DNA from: Ruminococcus sp.
GTDB lineage: Bacteria > Bacillota > Clostridia > Oscillospirales > Ruminococcaceae
DNA: 64,000 bases
NCBI GenBank assembly: GCA_015066705.1
Contig: SVNV01000006.1
Location: 23,029 to 87,028 of the forward strand
Reading direction: 5' to 3'
This document shows, piece after piece, positions 25,907 through 33,828 of this stretch (the stretch's first letter is position 1; the number at the start of each line of letters is the position of its first letter). The notes beneath the pieces were generated by a model. It searched no databases, was not told the origin of the DNA, and was given only the letters and a program-made list of their open reading frames with translations. Made by a program: the position numbers and the translations under genes.

Positions 25907-25985
25907 TGTTGAAAACTATAAAAACTTTGTTGAAAACACCCTTTGAAATGGGGAGCTTTCAACGTTTTCAACACAGTTTTCAACA
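25907..25985. repeat. Four copies of TGTTGAAAAC in 79 bp
   Basis: The 657-bp gap between natA and cheA holds no gene. Perfect copies of TGTTGAAAAC lie at 25907-25916 and 25928-25937 on the plus strand and at 25964-25973 and 25976-25985 on the minus strand. A partial CTTTCAACG lies at 25957. The two pairs face each other, as in a clustered protein-binding region. Confidence 0.6.
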
Positions 25986-26191
25986 TTTTGATTGAGAAGC
26001 TTTGGTTTTGGTAAACAATTAGCAATATTTCATTTACAAAATATCCAAAAAAATTCGTAGGCTTTTCCAAAAAAGAAGGAGAATTTTTGTGAAAACAGAT
26101 AATTGACAAGGATTATTTTGGCTGTAAAGTCAAAAAGCTTTGGAATAAATTAAACCCCAAAATCAATTCGGGCAGTTTTGATTTGCAAAAA

Positions 26192-26208
26192 TTACGAAAA
26201 TTTCGTAA
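26192..26208. promoter_or_regulatory. 17-bp perfect palindrome upstream of cheA
   Basis: TTACGAAAATTTCGTAA is a perfect 8-1-8 inverted repeat, about 100 bp upstream of the cheA promoter. Possible operator. Confidence 0.4.
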
Positions 26209-26280
26209 ACAGCGAAAAGCTGTTAAGTCTGTTTTTGGGTTAAAATAAGTAGAAACTGTAAAATTCAGCAAAAAAATGCA

Positions 26281-26297
26281 CAAAATTAGTAATTTTG
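26281..26297. promoter_or_regulatory. 17-bp perfect palindrome next to the cheA promoter
   Basis: CAAAATTAGTAATTTTG is a perfect 8-1-8 inverted repeat ending 11 bp before the -35 box, a position suited to an activator or repressor. Confidence 0.45.
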
Positions 26298-26308
26298 CTA
26301 CAAAACAC

Positions 26309-26337
26309 TTGATTTGTTTGATTTTTTTTGGTATAAT
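26309..26337 (+). promoter_or_regulatory. Promoter of the chemotaxis operon
   Basis: TTGATT, 17 bp, perfect TATAAT; the cheA start codon is 38 bp downstream. It reads as a vegetative sigma promoter, not a sigmaD flagellar one. Confidence 0.75.
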
Positions 26338-26375
26338 TATTGCACAATACTATCAATATAGAAAGGAGTGTTAAT

Positions 26376-28427
26376 ATGTCCAAGTTTGAAGCAGGTATGG
26401 AGGGTATGGTCGATACCTATATATTTGAAACCTCATCACTTCTTGAACAGCTTGACGATATACTTATCCGTACCGAAAAGGACGATTTAACACCTGACGA
26501 TATAGCTGAGATTTTCAGAATAATGCATACTATCAAGGGTTCATCTGCTATGATGGGACTTCAGAATATGTCAACTCTTGCTCACGCAGTAGAAGACCTG
26601 TTCTTTATTATCCGTGAGGACCCGTCGGTAAGCTATGAAAAAGAGCCTCTTTACGAGCTTCTTTTTGCAGGCTCTGATAATCTCAAGAACGAAATTGATG
26701 TTATTCAGGACGACTCTGCTGACCTTACTGATTTTTCTGAGCTTATGGGAAAAATCAGAGCTTTTGCGGCAGTTATGAAGGGTGAAACCGTCAAGGAAGA
26801 TGACAACGGAGAGAGCGTTGAAATTCAGATTTATGAAGAGGGCGACCCTGAAAGCATCAAGGCAATCAAGGTTACATATGAAGAATCCTGTCTTATGCCT
26901 GCAATCAGAGCTATGCTTTTGCTCAGAACTCTGGGAAATGTCTGTCAGGTTGTAGGAACTATTCCTGAGGACGTTGACGACGATAGCGCAGGGGATTTCA
27001 TTACTAAAAACGGACTTTATATCCGTGTGGTTGCTGAGGGTAACGAGGCTGATATCGAAGGCGTTATCGGCAACGCTCTTAATATTGAAAAGTTTGAATG
27101 GGTTGAAAGAAAAAAGCCGGAGGAGAAAAAGCCGGAGCCTAAAAAGGAAGAGGCGAAGCCTGCTGTGGAGGCTAAGACCGATAACCCGCCTAAGGCTGAA
27201 GAAAAGAAGGCAGAAAAGCCTAAGGGTGACGGTAAAAAGGCTGCTTCTGACTCAATTATTTCGGTTAAGCTATCAAAGCTTGATGCGTTGCTTGACCTTG
27301 TAAGTGAAATTGTAATTACTGAATCTATGGTTTCTTCAAGCCCTGACCTTAAGCTTGTTGAAACTTCACTTGAACAGTTCTCGAAATCTTCAAGACAGCT
27401 CAAAAAGCTGACAGACGAACTTCAGGATATTGTAATGTCAATCCGAATGGTTCCTGTTGCGGCGGCATTTACAAAAATGAGCCGAGTTGTCAGAGATATG
27501 AACAGCAAGCTTAAAAAGAATGTTGAGCTTGTTTTTGAGGGCGAGGATACAGAAGCTGATAAGTCGGTTGTTGATATTCTTAACGACCCGCTTATGCACC
27601 TTGTAAGAAATGCCGTTGACCACGGTATAGAGGAGCCTTCCGTCAGAGCAGAACGAGGCAAGACGGAGCCTGCAAGAGTTACTTTGTCGGCTTATGAGGA
27701 GTCGGGAGAAGTTGTTATCAAGGTTACTGATAACGGCGCAGGTATGGACCCTGATAAGCTTCTTCAGAAGGCTGAAAGAAACGGTATTCTCACAAAACCT
27801 AAGAGCGAATATACCGAGGCTGAAGCACTCAATCTTATTATGGCTGCGGGCTTTTCAACTAACGAAAAGGTTACTGAATATTCAGGCCGAGGCGTAGGTA
27901 TGGACGTTGTACGCTCCAATATCGAAAAGGTAGGCGGTAAGATTACCGTTGAATCAAAGCTTGGCAAGGGCAGCTCATTTGTAATTAAAATTCCGCTTTC
28001 ACTTTCGATTATTGATGTTCTGGGCGTTATGGTCGGAAAGACCTACTTCAGTATTCCGATTATGTCAATAAGAGAAAGCTTCAGCGTAAACAGCGAAAAT
28101 ATCGTTACAGACAACGAGGGTGGCGTTATGATTAAGCTGAGAGGAAGATATTTCCCTGTTATTAAGCTTTCGGAAATTTACGGAATCGAAAACGCAACAG
28201 ACGATTATGAAAAGGGAATTATGATTATGTGCGAAGCCGACAGAAAGAGATTCTGTCTCTTTGCAGATGAGATTGTATCTGATATGTCAGTTGTTGTTAA
28301 GCCGTTTTCACCGCTTCTCAACAGGCAGGGCGTTAAGGAAAACGGAATGAGCGGTTGTTCGATTCTCGGTGACGGCTCAATCACAATTATTCTTGATATC
28401 AAGACAATTCTCGAAAAATTCCTGTGA
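26376..28427 (+). CDS. cheA: Chemotaxis histidine kinase CheA
   Basis: The 683-residue protein has the P1 phosphotransfer domain (about 1-105; the phosphorylated His51 lies in IMHTIKGSSAMMG), a P2-like response-regulator docking domain (about 145-240), a Lys/Glu/Pro-rich linker, a dimerisation domain (about 285-360), an ATPase domain with HLVRNAVDHGIE, DNGAGMDP and GRGVGMDVV, and a CheW-like domain (about 540-683). It autophosphorylates in response to receptors and passes phosphate to CheY and CheB. The ATG at 26376 follows AAAGGAG; the longer frame would run into the promoter. Confidence 0.96.
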   Translation: MSKFEAGMEGMVDTYIFETSSLLEQLDDILIRTEKDDLTPDDIAEIFRIMHTIKGSSAMMGLQNMSTLAHAVEDLFFIIREDPSVSYEKEPLYELLFAGSDNLKNEIDVIQDDSADLTDFSELMGKIRAFAAVMKGETVKEDDNGESVEIQIYEEGDPESIKAIKVTYEESCLMPAIRAMLLLRTLGNVCQVVGTIPEDVDDDSAGDFITKNGLYIRVVAEGNEADIEGVIGNALNIEKFEWVERKKPEEKKPEPKKEEAKPAVEAKTDNPPKAEEKKAEKPKGDGKKAASDSIISVKLSKLDALLDLVSEIVITESMVSSSPDLKLVETSLEQFSKSSRQLKKLTDELQDIVMSIRMVPVAAAFTKMSRVVRDMNSKLKKNVELVFEGEDTEADKSVVDILNDPLMHLVRNAVDHGIEEPSVRAERGKTEPARVTLSAYEESGEVVIKVTDNGAGMDPDKLLQKAERNGILTKPKSEYTEAEALNLIMAAGFSTNEKVTEYSGRGVGMDVVRSNIEKVGGKITVESKLGKGSSFVIKIPLSLSIIDVLGVMVGKTYFSIPIMSIRESFSVNSENIVTDNEGGVMIKLRGRYFPVIKLSEIYGIENATDDYEKGIMIMCEADRKRFCLFADEIVSDMSVVVKPFSPLLNRQGVKENGMSGCSILGDGSITIILDIKTILEKFL

Positions 28428-28459
28428 TGATTCACAGTAGAAAATGCAGGTGATAAGCA

Positions 28460-28888
28460 ATGCGTTCATTTGATAATCTTATAGAAAACGGCGGTCAGAT
28501 TCTGACTTATACAGTCAATAATGTTGAGTATGCCGTTGATATAACAATGGTTACGGATATTATCGAGCTTCCGGAAATCACGGTGGTACCGCTGATGCCG
28601 GACTACATTAAAGGGGTTATAAACCTCAGAGGTAAGGTTGTTCCTGTTATTGATTTGAGAGAAAGGTTTTCTCTTGAAAGAATAGATTACGATAACAAAA
28701 CCTGCGTAATTATTATCAATATTCAGGAAATCTCAGTGGGAATGATTGTTGACCGTGTAGTTGATGCCGAAAATATCACTACCGCTAATATTGAAGAATC
28801 CCTCAGAAAAAACAGCTATGTCAGCCATCTCATAAACATTAACGGTAATATGAAGCTGCTGGTGGATTATGACAAGATAATTGCATAA
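28460..28888 (+). CDS. cheW: Chemotaxis coupling protein CheW
   Basis: This 142-residue CheW domain protein has the conserved MPDYIKGVINLRGKVVPVID segment (about 46-65). It would link receptors to CheA. It is 32 bp after cheA. A second, diverged CheW lies at the end of the cluster, so this cluster encodes two couplers. Confidence 0.94.
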   Translation: MRSFDNLIENGGQILTYTVNNVEYAVDITMVTDIIELPEITVVPLMPDYIKGVINLRGKVVPVIDLRERFSLERIDYDNKTCVIIINIQEISVGMIVDRVVDAENITTANIEESLRKNSYVSHLININGNMKLLVDYDKIIA

Positions 28889-28909
28889 ATTTAAGGAGCC
28901 TATATTAAA

Positions 28910-29722
28910 ATGAAGCTGAGAGACAGTGATTATTTAAGGCTTATGATGTTTGTCAAACAAAAGTACGGCATCAATCTGGAAAATAAACAACAGCTTATCG
29001 AAAACAGACTTTCTAATTATATAACCGAAAGAGGTTTTACAAACTTTACTGATTTTCTCAATGTTGTTTTTGCAGATAAGAGCGGTTACGAGGTTGCAAA
29101 CGTAATAAACCTTTTGACAACAAATCACACATATTTTATGCGTGAGGCTGAGCATTTTACTCATCTGACGGAACAGTTTCTGCCTCTTATGGAGAAAAAA
29201 TGCAAGGATAAGGATATAAGAATATGGAGTGCCGGTTGTTCTTTTGGAAACGAACCGTATAATCTTGCTATGTGTATAGACGATTATTTCGGCTTCAGAA
29301 AGAAAAGCTGGGATTGTAAGATTCTTGCTACCGATATTTCACTTAATGCACTTATGACCGCAAAGGACGGCGTTTATAAAAAAGATGCACTTTTAGGACT
29401 TTCGGATAAGTGGATTGATAAGTATTTTATCAAGCTGTCAGATAACCTTTATCAGGTTTGCGACAGGATAAGAAACGAGGTTGTGTTCAGATACCATAAC
29501 CTTATGGAACCTATTAGCTTTAAAAAGAAATTTAATCTTATTCTCTGCCGAAATGTTATGATTTACTTTGATGCACCTACAAGAGACGGACTGTGTCAGA
29601 GATTTTACGACGCAACAGAGGACGGCGGATTTTTCTATCTGGGGCATACTGAATTGATGTCTAAAAACACAAAGTATGTCAAAAAACAGCCTGCTGTTTA
29701 TCAGAAGATTATTATTCCGTAA
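28910..29722 (+). CDS. cheR: Chemotaxis protein methyltransferase CheR
   Basis: The 270-residue protein has an N-terminal helical domain (about 1-75, with NLLTTNHTYFMREAEHF) and a SAM-binding methyltransferase domain with IRIWSAGCSFGNEPYNLA (glycine-rich loop) and NLILCRNVMIYFD. It methylates glutamates of chemoreceptors, setting adaptation with CheB. It follows cheW by 21 bp. Confidence 0.95.
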   Translation: MKLRDSDYLRLMMFVKQKYGINLENKQQLIENRLSNYITERGFTNFTDFLNVVFADKSGYEVANVINLLTTNHTYFMREAEHFTHLTEQFLPLMEKKCKDKDIRIWSAGCSFGNEPYNLAMCIDDYFGFRKKSWDCKILATDISLNALMTAKDGVYKKDALLGLSDKWIDKYFIKLSDNLYQVCDRIRNEVVFRYHNLMEPISFKKKFNLILCRNVMIYFDAPTRDGLCQRFYDATEDGGFFYLGHTELMSKNTKYVKKQPAVYQKIIIP

Positions 29723-29741
29723 GAAAACGTAACATTATCAA

Positions 29742-29780
29742 AGGAGGAAAGGCTGAAAATCATTTCAGCTGAAGATTATG
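29742..29780 (+). promoter_or_regulatory. cheB ribosome site separated from the start codon by a hairpin
   Basis: AGGAGG (29742-29747) lies 30 bases before the cheB ATG (29778), too far for normal initiation. Between them GCTGAAA and TTTCAGC (29752-29758, 29763-29769) form a 7-bp stem with a 4-base loop. Folding it leaves about 12 unpaired bases, close to usable spacing. Confidence 0.6.
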
Positions 29781-30809
29781 AGTAAAATAAGAGTACTTAT
29801 TGTTGACGATTCGCCTCTTATCAGACAGACCTTCCAAAAGCTTCTGGAGGCGGACGAAAGCATAGAAGTTATAGCTACAGCAGGCGATGCGTATGAAGCA
29901 AGAGATGCAATCGTAAAATATAAGCCTGATGTTATGACACTTGATATTGAAATGCCGAGAATGAACGGTATCCAGTTTTTGAAAAAGCTGATTCCACAGT
30001 TCCCGTTGCCTGTAATAGTTTGCTCGTCGTTGCCGATAAATACCTTTGACGCTTTGGAAGCAGGTGCGGTTGACTATGTCAGAAAACCGGTTATTACTTC
30101 TACCGAATCATTGAAGAGATTCGGAGAGGACCTTGTTAGCAGAGTGAAGGTTGCTGTTACCGCAAAGGTTATCAAGGCTGGTAAATACGTATTCCAGGTC
30201 AAGGAAAGAAAGCACGAGAAACCTATTAACGTTGAAGACAAGATTATTGCTATCGGCGGTTCAACAGGTGCAACAGAGGCATTGCCGGTAATTGTTTCGC
30301 AGTTTGACGAAAATACACCGCCTTGCGTGGTAGTAATACATATGCCGGAAGGTTTTACTAACCTTTATGCTCAGAGACTTGAGGCGTCCTGCCCGGGAGT
30401 TAAGGTGATGGAAGCAAAGTCTGGAATGTATGTTAAAAAGGGTATGGTTGTTATCGCTCAGGGTAACAAGCATATGAAGGTTTTTAAGGATTCCAACGGA
30501 TACTTTATAACCTGTTCCAGCGGCAAAAGGGTTTCGGGACATTGTCCGTCGGTTGACGTAATGTTTGAATCTGTCGCAGGGTGTGCAAAAGGAAATGCTT
30601 ATGCGGCAATCCTTACGGGAATGGGCTCTGATGGTGCAAGAGGACTTCTCTCTATCAGAAACAACGGCGGATTTACAGTCGGTCAGGACGAGGAAAGCTG
30701 TCTTGTATACGGTATGCCTAAGGTTGCATTTACAGGCGGTGCGGTGTGTGTTCAGGCAAAGCTTGAGGATATTGCCGATGTGATTTATAATAAACTGCGT
30801 GAAAGATAG
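29778..30809 (+). CDS. cheB: Chemotaxis response regulator methylesterase CheB
   Basis: The 343-residue protein has a receiver domain (about 1-120) with acidic DD at 10-11, phospho-acceptor Asp56 in TLDIEMPRMNG and the conserved Lys, then a methylesterase domain (about 155-343) with the catalytic Ser in GGSTGATEALP, His in VVIHMPEGF and Asp in GMGSDGARGL. It removes methyl groups from receptors when phosphorylated by CheA. The start ATG is fixed by the MSKIRVLIVDDSP N-terminus, although its ribosome site is unusually far away. Confidence 0.95.
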   Translation: MSKIRVLIVDDSPLIRQTFQKLLEADESIEVIATAGDAYEARDAIVKYKPDVMTLDIEMPRMNGIQFLKKLIPQFPLPVIVCSSLPINTFDALEAGAVDYVRKPVITSTESLKRFGEDLVSRVKVAVTAKVIKAGKYVFQVKERKHEKPINVEDKIIAIGGSTGATEALPVIVSQFDENTPPCVVVIHMPEGFTNLYAQRLEASCPGVKVMEAKSGMYVKKGMVVIAQGNKHMKVFKDSNGYFITCSSGKRVSGHCPSVDVMFESVAGCAKGNAYAAILTGMGSDGARGLLSIRNNGGFTVGQDEESCLVYGMPKVAFTGGAVCVQAKLEDIADVIYNKLRER

Positions 30810-30823
30810 GATAGGAGATTGTT

Positions 30824-31312
30824 ATGCAGGAGTATCAGGATTATTTTGATTATGAGGAAGAAGCAAAGGACGTCAGAACTTTTCTGGAGTTTGTGATTTC
30901 AAATAAGATATTCGCTATCGAAACCTTTGAGGTTATTGAAATCGTTCAGATGGAGGACTATGTTACTGTGCCTGAATTTCCTGAATACGTAAAGGGAATT
31001 ATTACCGTGAAGGATAGCACACTGGCGGTTATTGATACGGCAAAGAGATTTAAATATGAGGAAAACGATTCGGTGGAAAGACGTTGCGTCATCATATGTA
31101 AGGCCGGCGAAAAGAGAATCGGTCTGCTCGCAGATAATGTTCTGAAAATCCGTGACGTGGAAACAGAAAAGGTTCTATCAGCACCTGAAATCAATAAAGA
31201 AGCATTCACCAGGTATATTACCGGAATGTTTATCAGAAGCTCCGGCGAACCGTGTTTTGTGGTAAGCCCGGAAAAAATGATGAGCGAGGATGAGGTCGAA
31301 CTTATTCCATAA
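30824..31312 (+). CDS. cheW: Second CheW-like coupling protein
   Basis: The 162-residue protein has an acidic N-terminal extension (about 1-17, QEYQDYFDYEEEAKD) before a CheW domain with VPEFPEYVKGIITVKDSTLAVID. The usual NLRG motif of CheW is replaced by TVKD, so its contacts with receptor or kinase may differ from those of the first CheW. It starts 15 bp after cheB, behind GGAGA, and closes the operon before a terminator. Confidence 0.88.
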   Translation: MQEYQDYFDYEEEAKDVRTFLEFVISNKIFAIETFEVIEIVQMEDYVTVPEFPEYVKGIITVKDSTLAVIDTAKRFKYEENDSVERRCVIICKAGEKRIGLLADNVLKIRDVETEKVLSAPEINKEAFTRYITGMFIRSSGEPCFVVSPEKMMSEDEVELIP

Positions 31313-31319
31313 ATAACTT

Positions 31320-31345
31320 AAGCAGGCATCACGCCTGCTTTTTCT
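31320..31345 (+). terminator. Rho-independent terminator of the chemotaxis operon
   Basis: AAGCAGGC and GCCTGCTT pair around ATCAC and are followed by TTTTC. Confidence 0.85.
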
Positions 31346-31352
31346 TTGCAAT

Positions 31353-31599
31353 GTTTTAAAAACACTACTTCCAAGAGATATTTTGTATGCATTTATCGGG
31401 GGAAACCTTTCTGAAGAAAGGTTATCCCCCGTACCCCCTTCCAAAGACTTTAATATTAAAACAACTATCCCCCGCTCAGCAGGGGATAGTTGTTTTAAAT
31501 ACTGAAGTTTTAGGAAAGGAGTTTGAGGAAAACCCTTTTTCAAAAGGGTTTTCCTCAATAATACGTACAAAGTTTCCCTGGAAGTAGTGTTTTTAAAAC
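31353..31599. mobile_element. MITE-like element with 21-bp perfect terminal inverted repeats
   Basis: The ends (31353-31373 and 31579-31599; outermost bases GTTTTAAAAACACTA) are perfect 21-bp inverted copies. The 247-bp interior has no credible gene but three large hairpins: a GGGGG/CCCCC-capped stem (31398-31430), a 17-bp perfect stem (31456-31472 with 31482-31498) and another 17-bp perfect stem (31523-31539 with 31542-31558). No clear target-site duplication is seen. It looks like a non-autonomous transposable element or a folded repeat, and occupies the gap between the chemotaxis and yab clusters. Confidence 0.65.
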
Positions 31600-31666
31600 T
31601 ACGACGAATAAAGGGCTTGTGTTAATGAATAGAATTATTTACAGTGTTTTTAAGAAAGGGGGGGTT

Positions 31667-31942
31667 ATGATGGACACAGGTCAGGGGAAGCACAATCTCA
31701 TTTTAGAAAACCGTAAGAATCTGGTACTTACGGGGGTAACTGACGTAGACAATTTTGATGAAAGCTCAATTCTGCTTTATACGGAGTTAGGGGAGCTAAT
31801 CATCAGAGGAAAAAAGCTTCACATAAACGTTATGAACGTTGAAACAGGGAATTTATCGGTAGAAGGCGATATCTGTGCGGTCATCTACGGCGATAAAGAC
31901 AGAAACAAAAAGGCCAATTTGTTAGGAAAGTTATTTAAGTAA
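31667..31942 (+). CDS. yabP: Sporulation protein YabP
   Basis: The 91-residue protein matches the YabP/YqfC family in length and motifs: HNLILENRKNLVLTGVTDV near the start and LTYTELGELIIRGKKLHI-like strand pairs (here LLYTELGELIIRGKKLHI) in the middle. YabP is a mother-cell spore coat/cortex protein in Bacillus. The ATG at 31667 was chosen for the AAAGGGGGGG site upstream. With yabQ 11 bp downstream, it shows that the genome carries spore-formation genes. Confidence 0.9.
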   Translation: MMDTGQGKHNLILENRKNLVLTGVTDVDNFDESSILLYTELGELIIRGKKLHINVMNVETGNLSVEGDICAVIYGDKDRNKKANLLGKLFK

Positions 31943-31953
31943 AGGAGTTTGTT

Positions 31954-32460
31954 TTGAGTACAGAAGTGTTTTTCAATACCAAGGAAGAGCTTTGGATATT
32001 CGGTTGTGCCTGTTTGCTGGGCGTGTTTTTTGGGGCAGTTTACGATGTAACAAGGGTTGTCAGGGCGGTTTTCAGACACAATAAAGCAATGGTTTTTGTT
32101 GAAGATTTTTTGTATATGCTTTTTGTGAGCTTGTGTTTTTTTATTTTTTCGATGGAGCTGGTGAGAGGACAGCTGAGATTCTTTGTGCTTCTGGGAAATG
32201 TGTTTGGTTTTGCACTGTTTCACTACACAGCGGGGAATGTTGTGGTTTATTTCGCAAGAAAAGTCGCGGATTTTCTGAAAAAATGGTTTTTTTATCCAAT
32301 TTTCAGGACACTTTTCAAGCCACTGTTAATGGGTTTTCGTAAAATTTCAACGAAAACTAAAGAAGTATTTGTGCAAAAGTCCAAAAGATTGAAAAAAATC
32401 GAAAAAAGTCGAAAAAAGCACTTGAAAGTTGACAACAGTGTGGTGTATAATTATAATTAA
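31954..32460 (+). CDS. yabQ: Spore cortex biosynthesis protein YabQ
   Basis: The protein of 168 residues has about three to four membrane helices in its first 110 residues (FGCACLLGVFFGAVYDVTR, FLYMLFVSLCFFIF) and a basic C-terminal tail with many Lys, as in YabQ. YabQ is needed for spore cortex formation in Bacillus. Translation starts at TTG 31954 behind AAAGGAG. Its last 30 bases hold the promoter for divIC. Confidence 0.85.
   Translation: MSTEVFFNTKEELWIFGCACLLGVFFGAVYDVTRVVRAVFRHNKAMVFVEDFLYMLFVSLCFFIFSMELVRGQLRFFVLLGNVFGFALFHYTAGNVVVYFARKVADFLKKWFFYPIFRTLFKPLLMGFRKISTKTKEVFVQKSKRLKKIEKSRKKHLKVDNSVVYNYN
32429..32457 (+). promoter_or_regulatory. Perfect consensus promoter for divIC-yabR, inside yabQ
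   Basis: TTGACA, exactly 17 bp, TATAAT: full sigmaA consensus. It lies within the final codons of yabQ, so divIC can be expressed without the sporulation genes. A second candidate, TTGCTA-17-TAAAAT, follows at 32470-32498. Confidence 0.85.
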
Positions 32461-32604
32461 GGAAAAATGTTGCTAAACTCTGTTTTGCGTGGTAAAATCA
32501 GGGTGGTATCGTTTTTGACCTTGCAAATTACGTGGCAAGCCACTTGTTAAAGATATAAAGATTAAAGAGAGAAAAAGACAACAAAAACGTAAGGAAGTGA
32601 TTTC

Positions 32605-32931
32605 GTGTCAGAACAGGCAGACATGACTGTAAAGAAAAAGCAAAATGGGAAAAATACAGGGCTGGTTAATGCTGCATTTACTTTTGTTATTGTGTTTCTT
32701 GTAATTTATGCGGTAATCAGTATTATTACTCAGCAGGCTGAGATTTCCGAAAGGGAAACACAGCTTCAGCTTATCCGTAACGAGATTACAGAAGCAGAAC
32801 AGATTAACGATGAATTTGTAAGACTTCTGAGCTTTGAAGACGAAAAGGCTTATATGGAACGTATAGCTATCGAAAGAATGGGCTATGGCTATGCTAACGA
32901 AAGACGTTATTACGCAATGAGCGGAAACTAA
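32605..32931 (+). CDS. divIC: Septum formation protein DivIC/FtsB-like
   Basis: This 108-residue protein has a short basic cytoplasmic end, one membrane helix (about 19-42, AAFTFVIVFLVIYAVISII), a coiled coil rich in Glu/Gln (about 45-75) and a short YMERIAIERMGYGYANE tail, the layout of DivIC. It would sit in the division septum with FtsL and DivIB. GTG start behind AAGGAAGTG. The position after yabQ matches Bacillus gene order. Confidence 0.85.
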   Translation: MSEQADMTVKKKQNGKNTGLVNAAFTFVIVFLVIYAVISIITQQAEISERETQLQLIRNEITEAEQINDEFVRLLSFEDEKAYMERIAIERMGYGYANERRYYAMSGN

Positions 32932-32992
32932 GGAGCTTTTGCCGTAGGTTTAAGTTGCGGCTTTAATAAATTTGAGGGGAAAAGAATTTTTT

Positions 32993-33481
32993 ATGCAGCT
33001 TGAGATTGGAAATATTTATGACGGTAAGGTAACGGAAATTACCAAGTTCGGAGCTTTTGTTGAGGTTTCAGGAAAGACGGGAATGGTGCATATTTCCGAG
33101 ATTTCCAATACATATGTCAACGAAATCAAGGACCATGTTTCGGTGGGTCAGGAAGTAAAGGTCAAGGTTATCGGTATTACCGAAGAAGGAAAAATCAGCC
33201 TTTCCATCAAGAAAGCTATGCCTGCACCTGAAAGACCAAAGAGAAATTTCGGGGATAAGAATACAAAGAGCTTTGATAAAAACAAGAGCTTTAAAAGAAA
33301 TATTCCACAACCGAGAGATGCAAGTATGCCTCCGCCTGAGTTTGATAGCGTGGGAAGTCAGCCGAAGGATAACTCCTTTGAGGATATGCTTAACCGTTTT
33401 AAACAGACAAGCGAAGAAAAATTTTCTGATTTAAAGAGAATTCAGGATAATAAGAGAAGAACGGGCGCAAGAAGAAAATAA
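32993..33481 (+). CDS. yabR: S1 RNA-binding domain protein (YabR-like)
   Basis: The 162-residue protein starts with an S1 domain (about 1-72: GNIYDGKVTEITKFGAFVEV and GMVHISEIS). A basic, low-complexity tail rich in Lys, Asn and Pro follows. YabR in Bacillus is a general S1-domain RNA-binding protein; its exact role is unsettled. The ATG at 32993 follows GAGGGG at a rather long spacing of about 13 bases; a TTG at 32972 is in frame but overlaps that site. Confidence 0.85.
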   Translation: MQLEIGNIYDGKVTEITKFGAFVEVSGKTGMVHISEISNTYVNEIKDHVSVGQEVKVKVIGITEEGKISLSIKKAMPAPERPKRNFGDKNTKSFDKNKSFKRNIPQPRDASMPPPEFDSVGSQPKDNSFEDMLNRFKQTSEEKFSDLKRIQDNKRRTGARRK

Positions 33482-33493
33482 TCATTTGAATTT

Positions 33494-33530
33494 AAGGCGG
33501 ACGCTCAGGCTATCCGCCTTTATTATTTAG
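33494..33530 (+). terminator. Rho-independent terminator after yabR
   Basis: AAGGCGGA and TCCGCCTT form an 8-bp stem followed by TATTATTT. Confidence 0.75.
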
Positions 33531-33555
33531 AATTTTAAAAAAGGACGTGTTTTTT

Positions 33556-33822
33556 ATGGGCAAGAATTTCAAAAAAACTATCGCTTTTATATTTTTCCTG
33601 CTGGCAGGTGCAATACTTGGGGCTTTTATCAGCCATATCTGTGACGGAAAAAGTGGCCTCGACTGGCTCGCTTGGGGAAAAACAGTTGGTATAAACTCTG
33701 TGACTATTGACCTTATGATTGTTAATTTTACTATCGGATTCCTTATTGATGTTACAATCGCTCAGATTTTTACTATCGCATTGTCAATTTTCCTCTTTGC
33801 AAAGACCTGTAAAAACCTGTAA
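33556..33822 (+). CDS. Small membrane protein, DUF4321-like
   Basis: The 88-residue protein has two membrane helices (about 7-25 and 48-80) with a central loop containing WLAWGKTVGINS. It resembles the DUF4321 family of short Firmicute membrane proteins of unknown role. ATG at 33556 behind AAGGAC. It lies 6 bp upstream of a lipoprotein gene on the same strand. Confidence 0.65.
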   Translation: MGKNFKKTIAFIFFLLAGAILGAFISHICDGKSGLDWLAWGKTVGINSVTIDLMIVNFTIGFLIDVTIAQIFTIALSIFLFAKTCKNL

Positions 33823-33828
33823 AATCAT

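Noticed and set aside
26041..26339. Riboswitch upstream of cheA, such as a c-di-GMP type
   Set aside because: No conserved aptamer core was found; the region is AT-rich with palindromes only.
31387..31587. Reading frame inside the MITE-like element
   Set aside because: It covers hairpins and inverted repeats, has no ribosome site and no familiar protein features.
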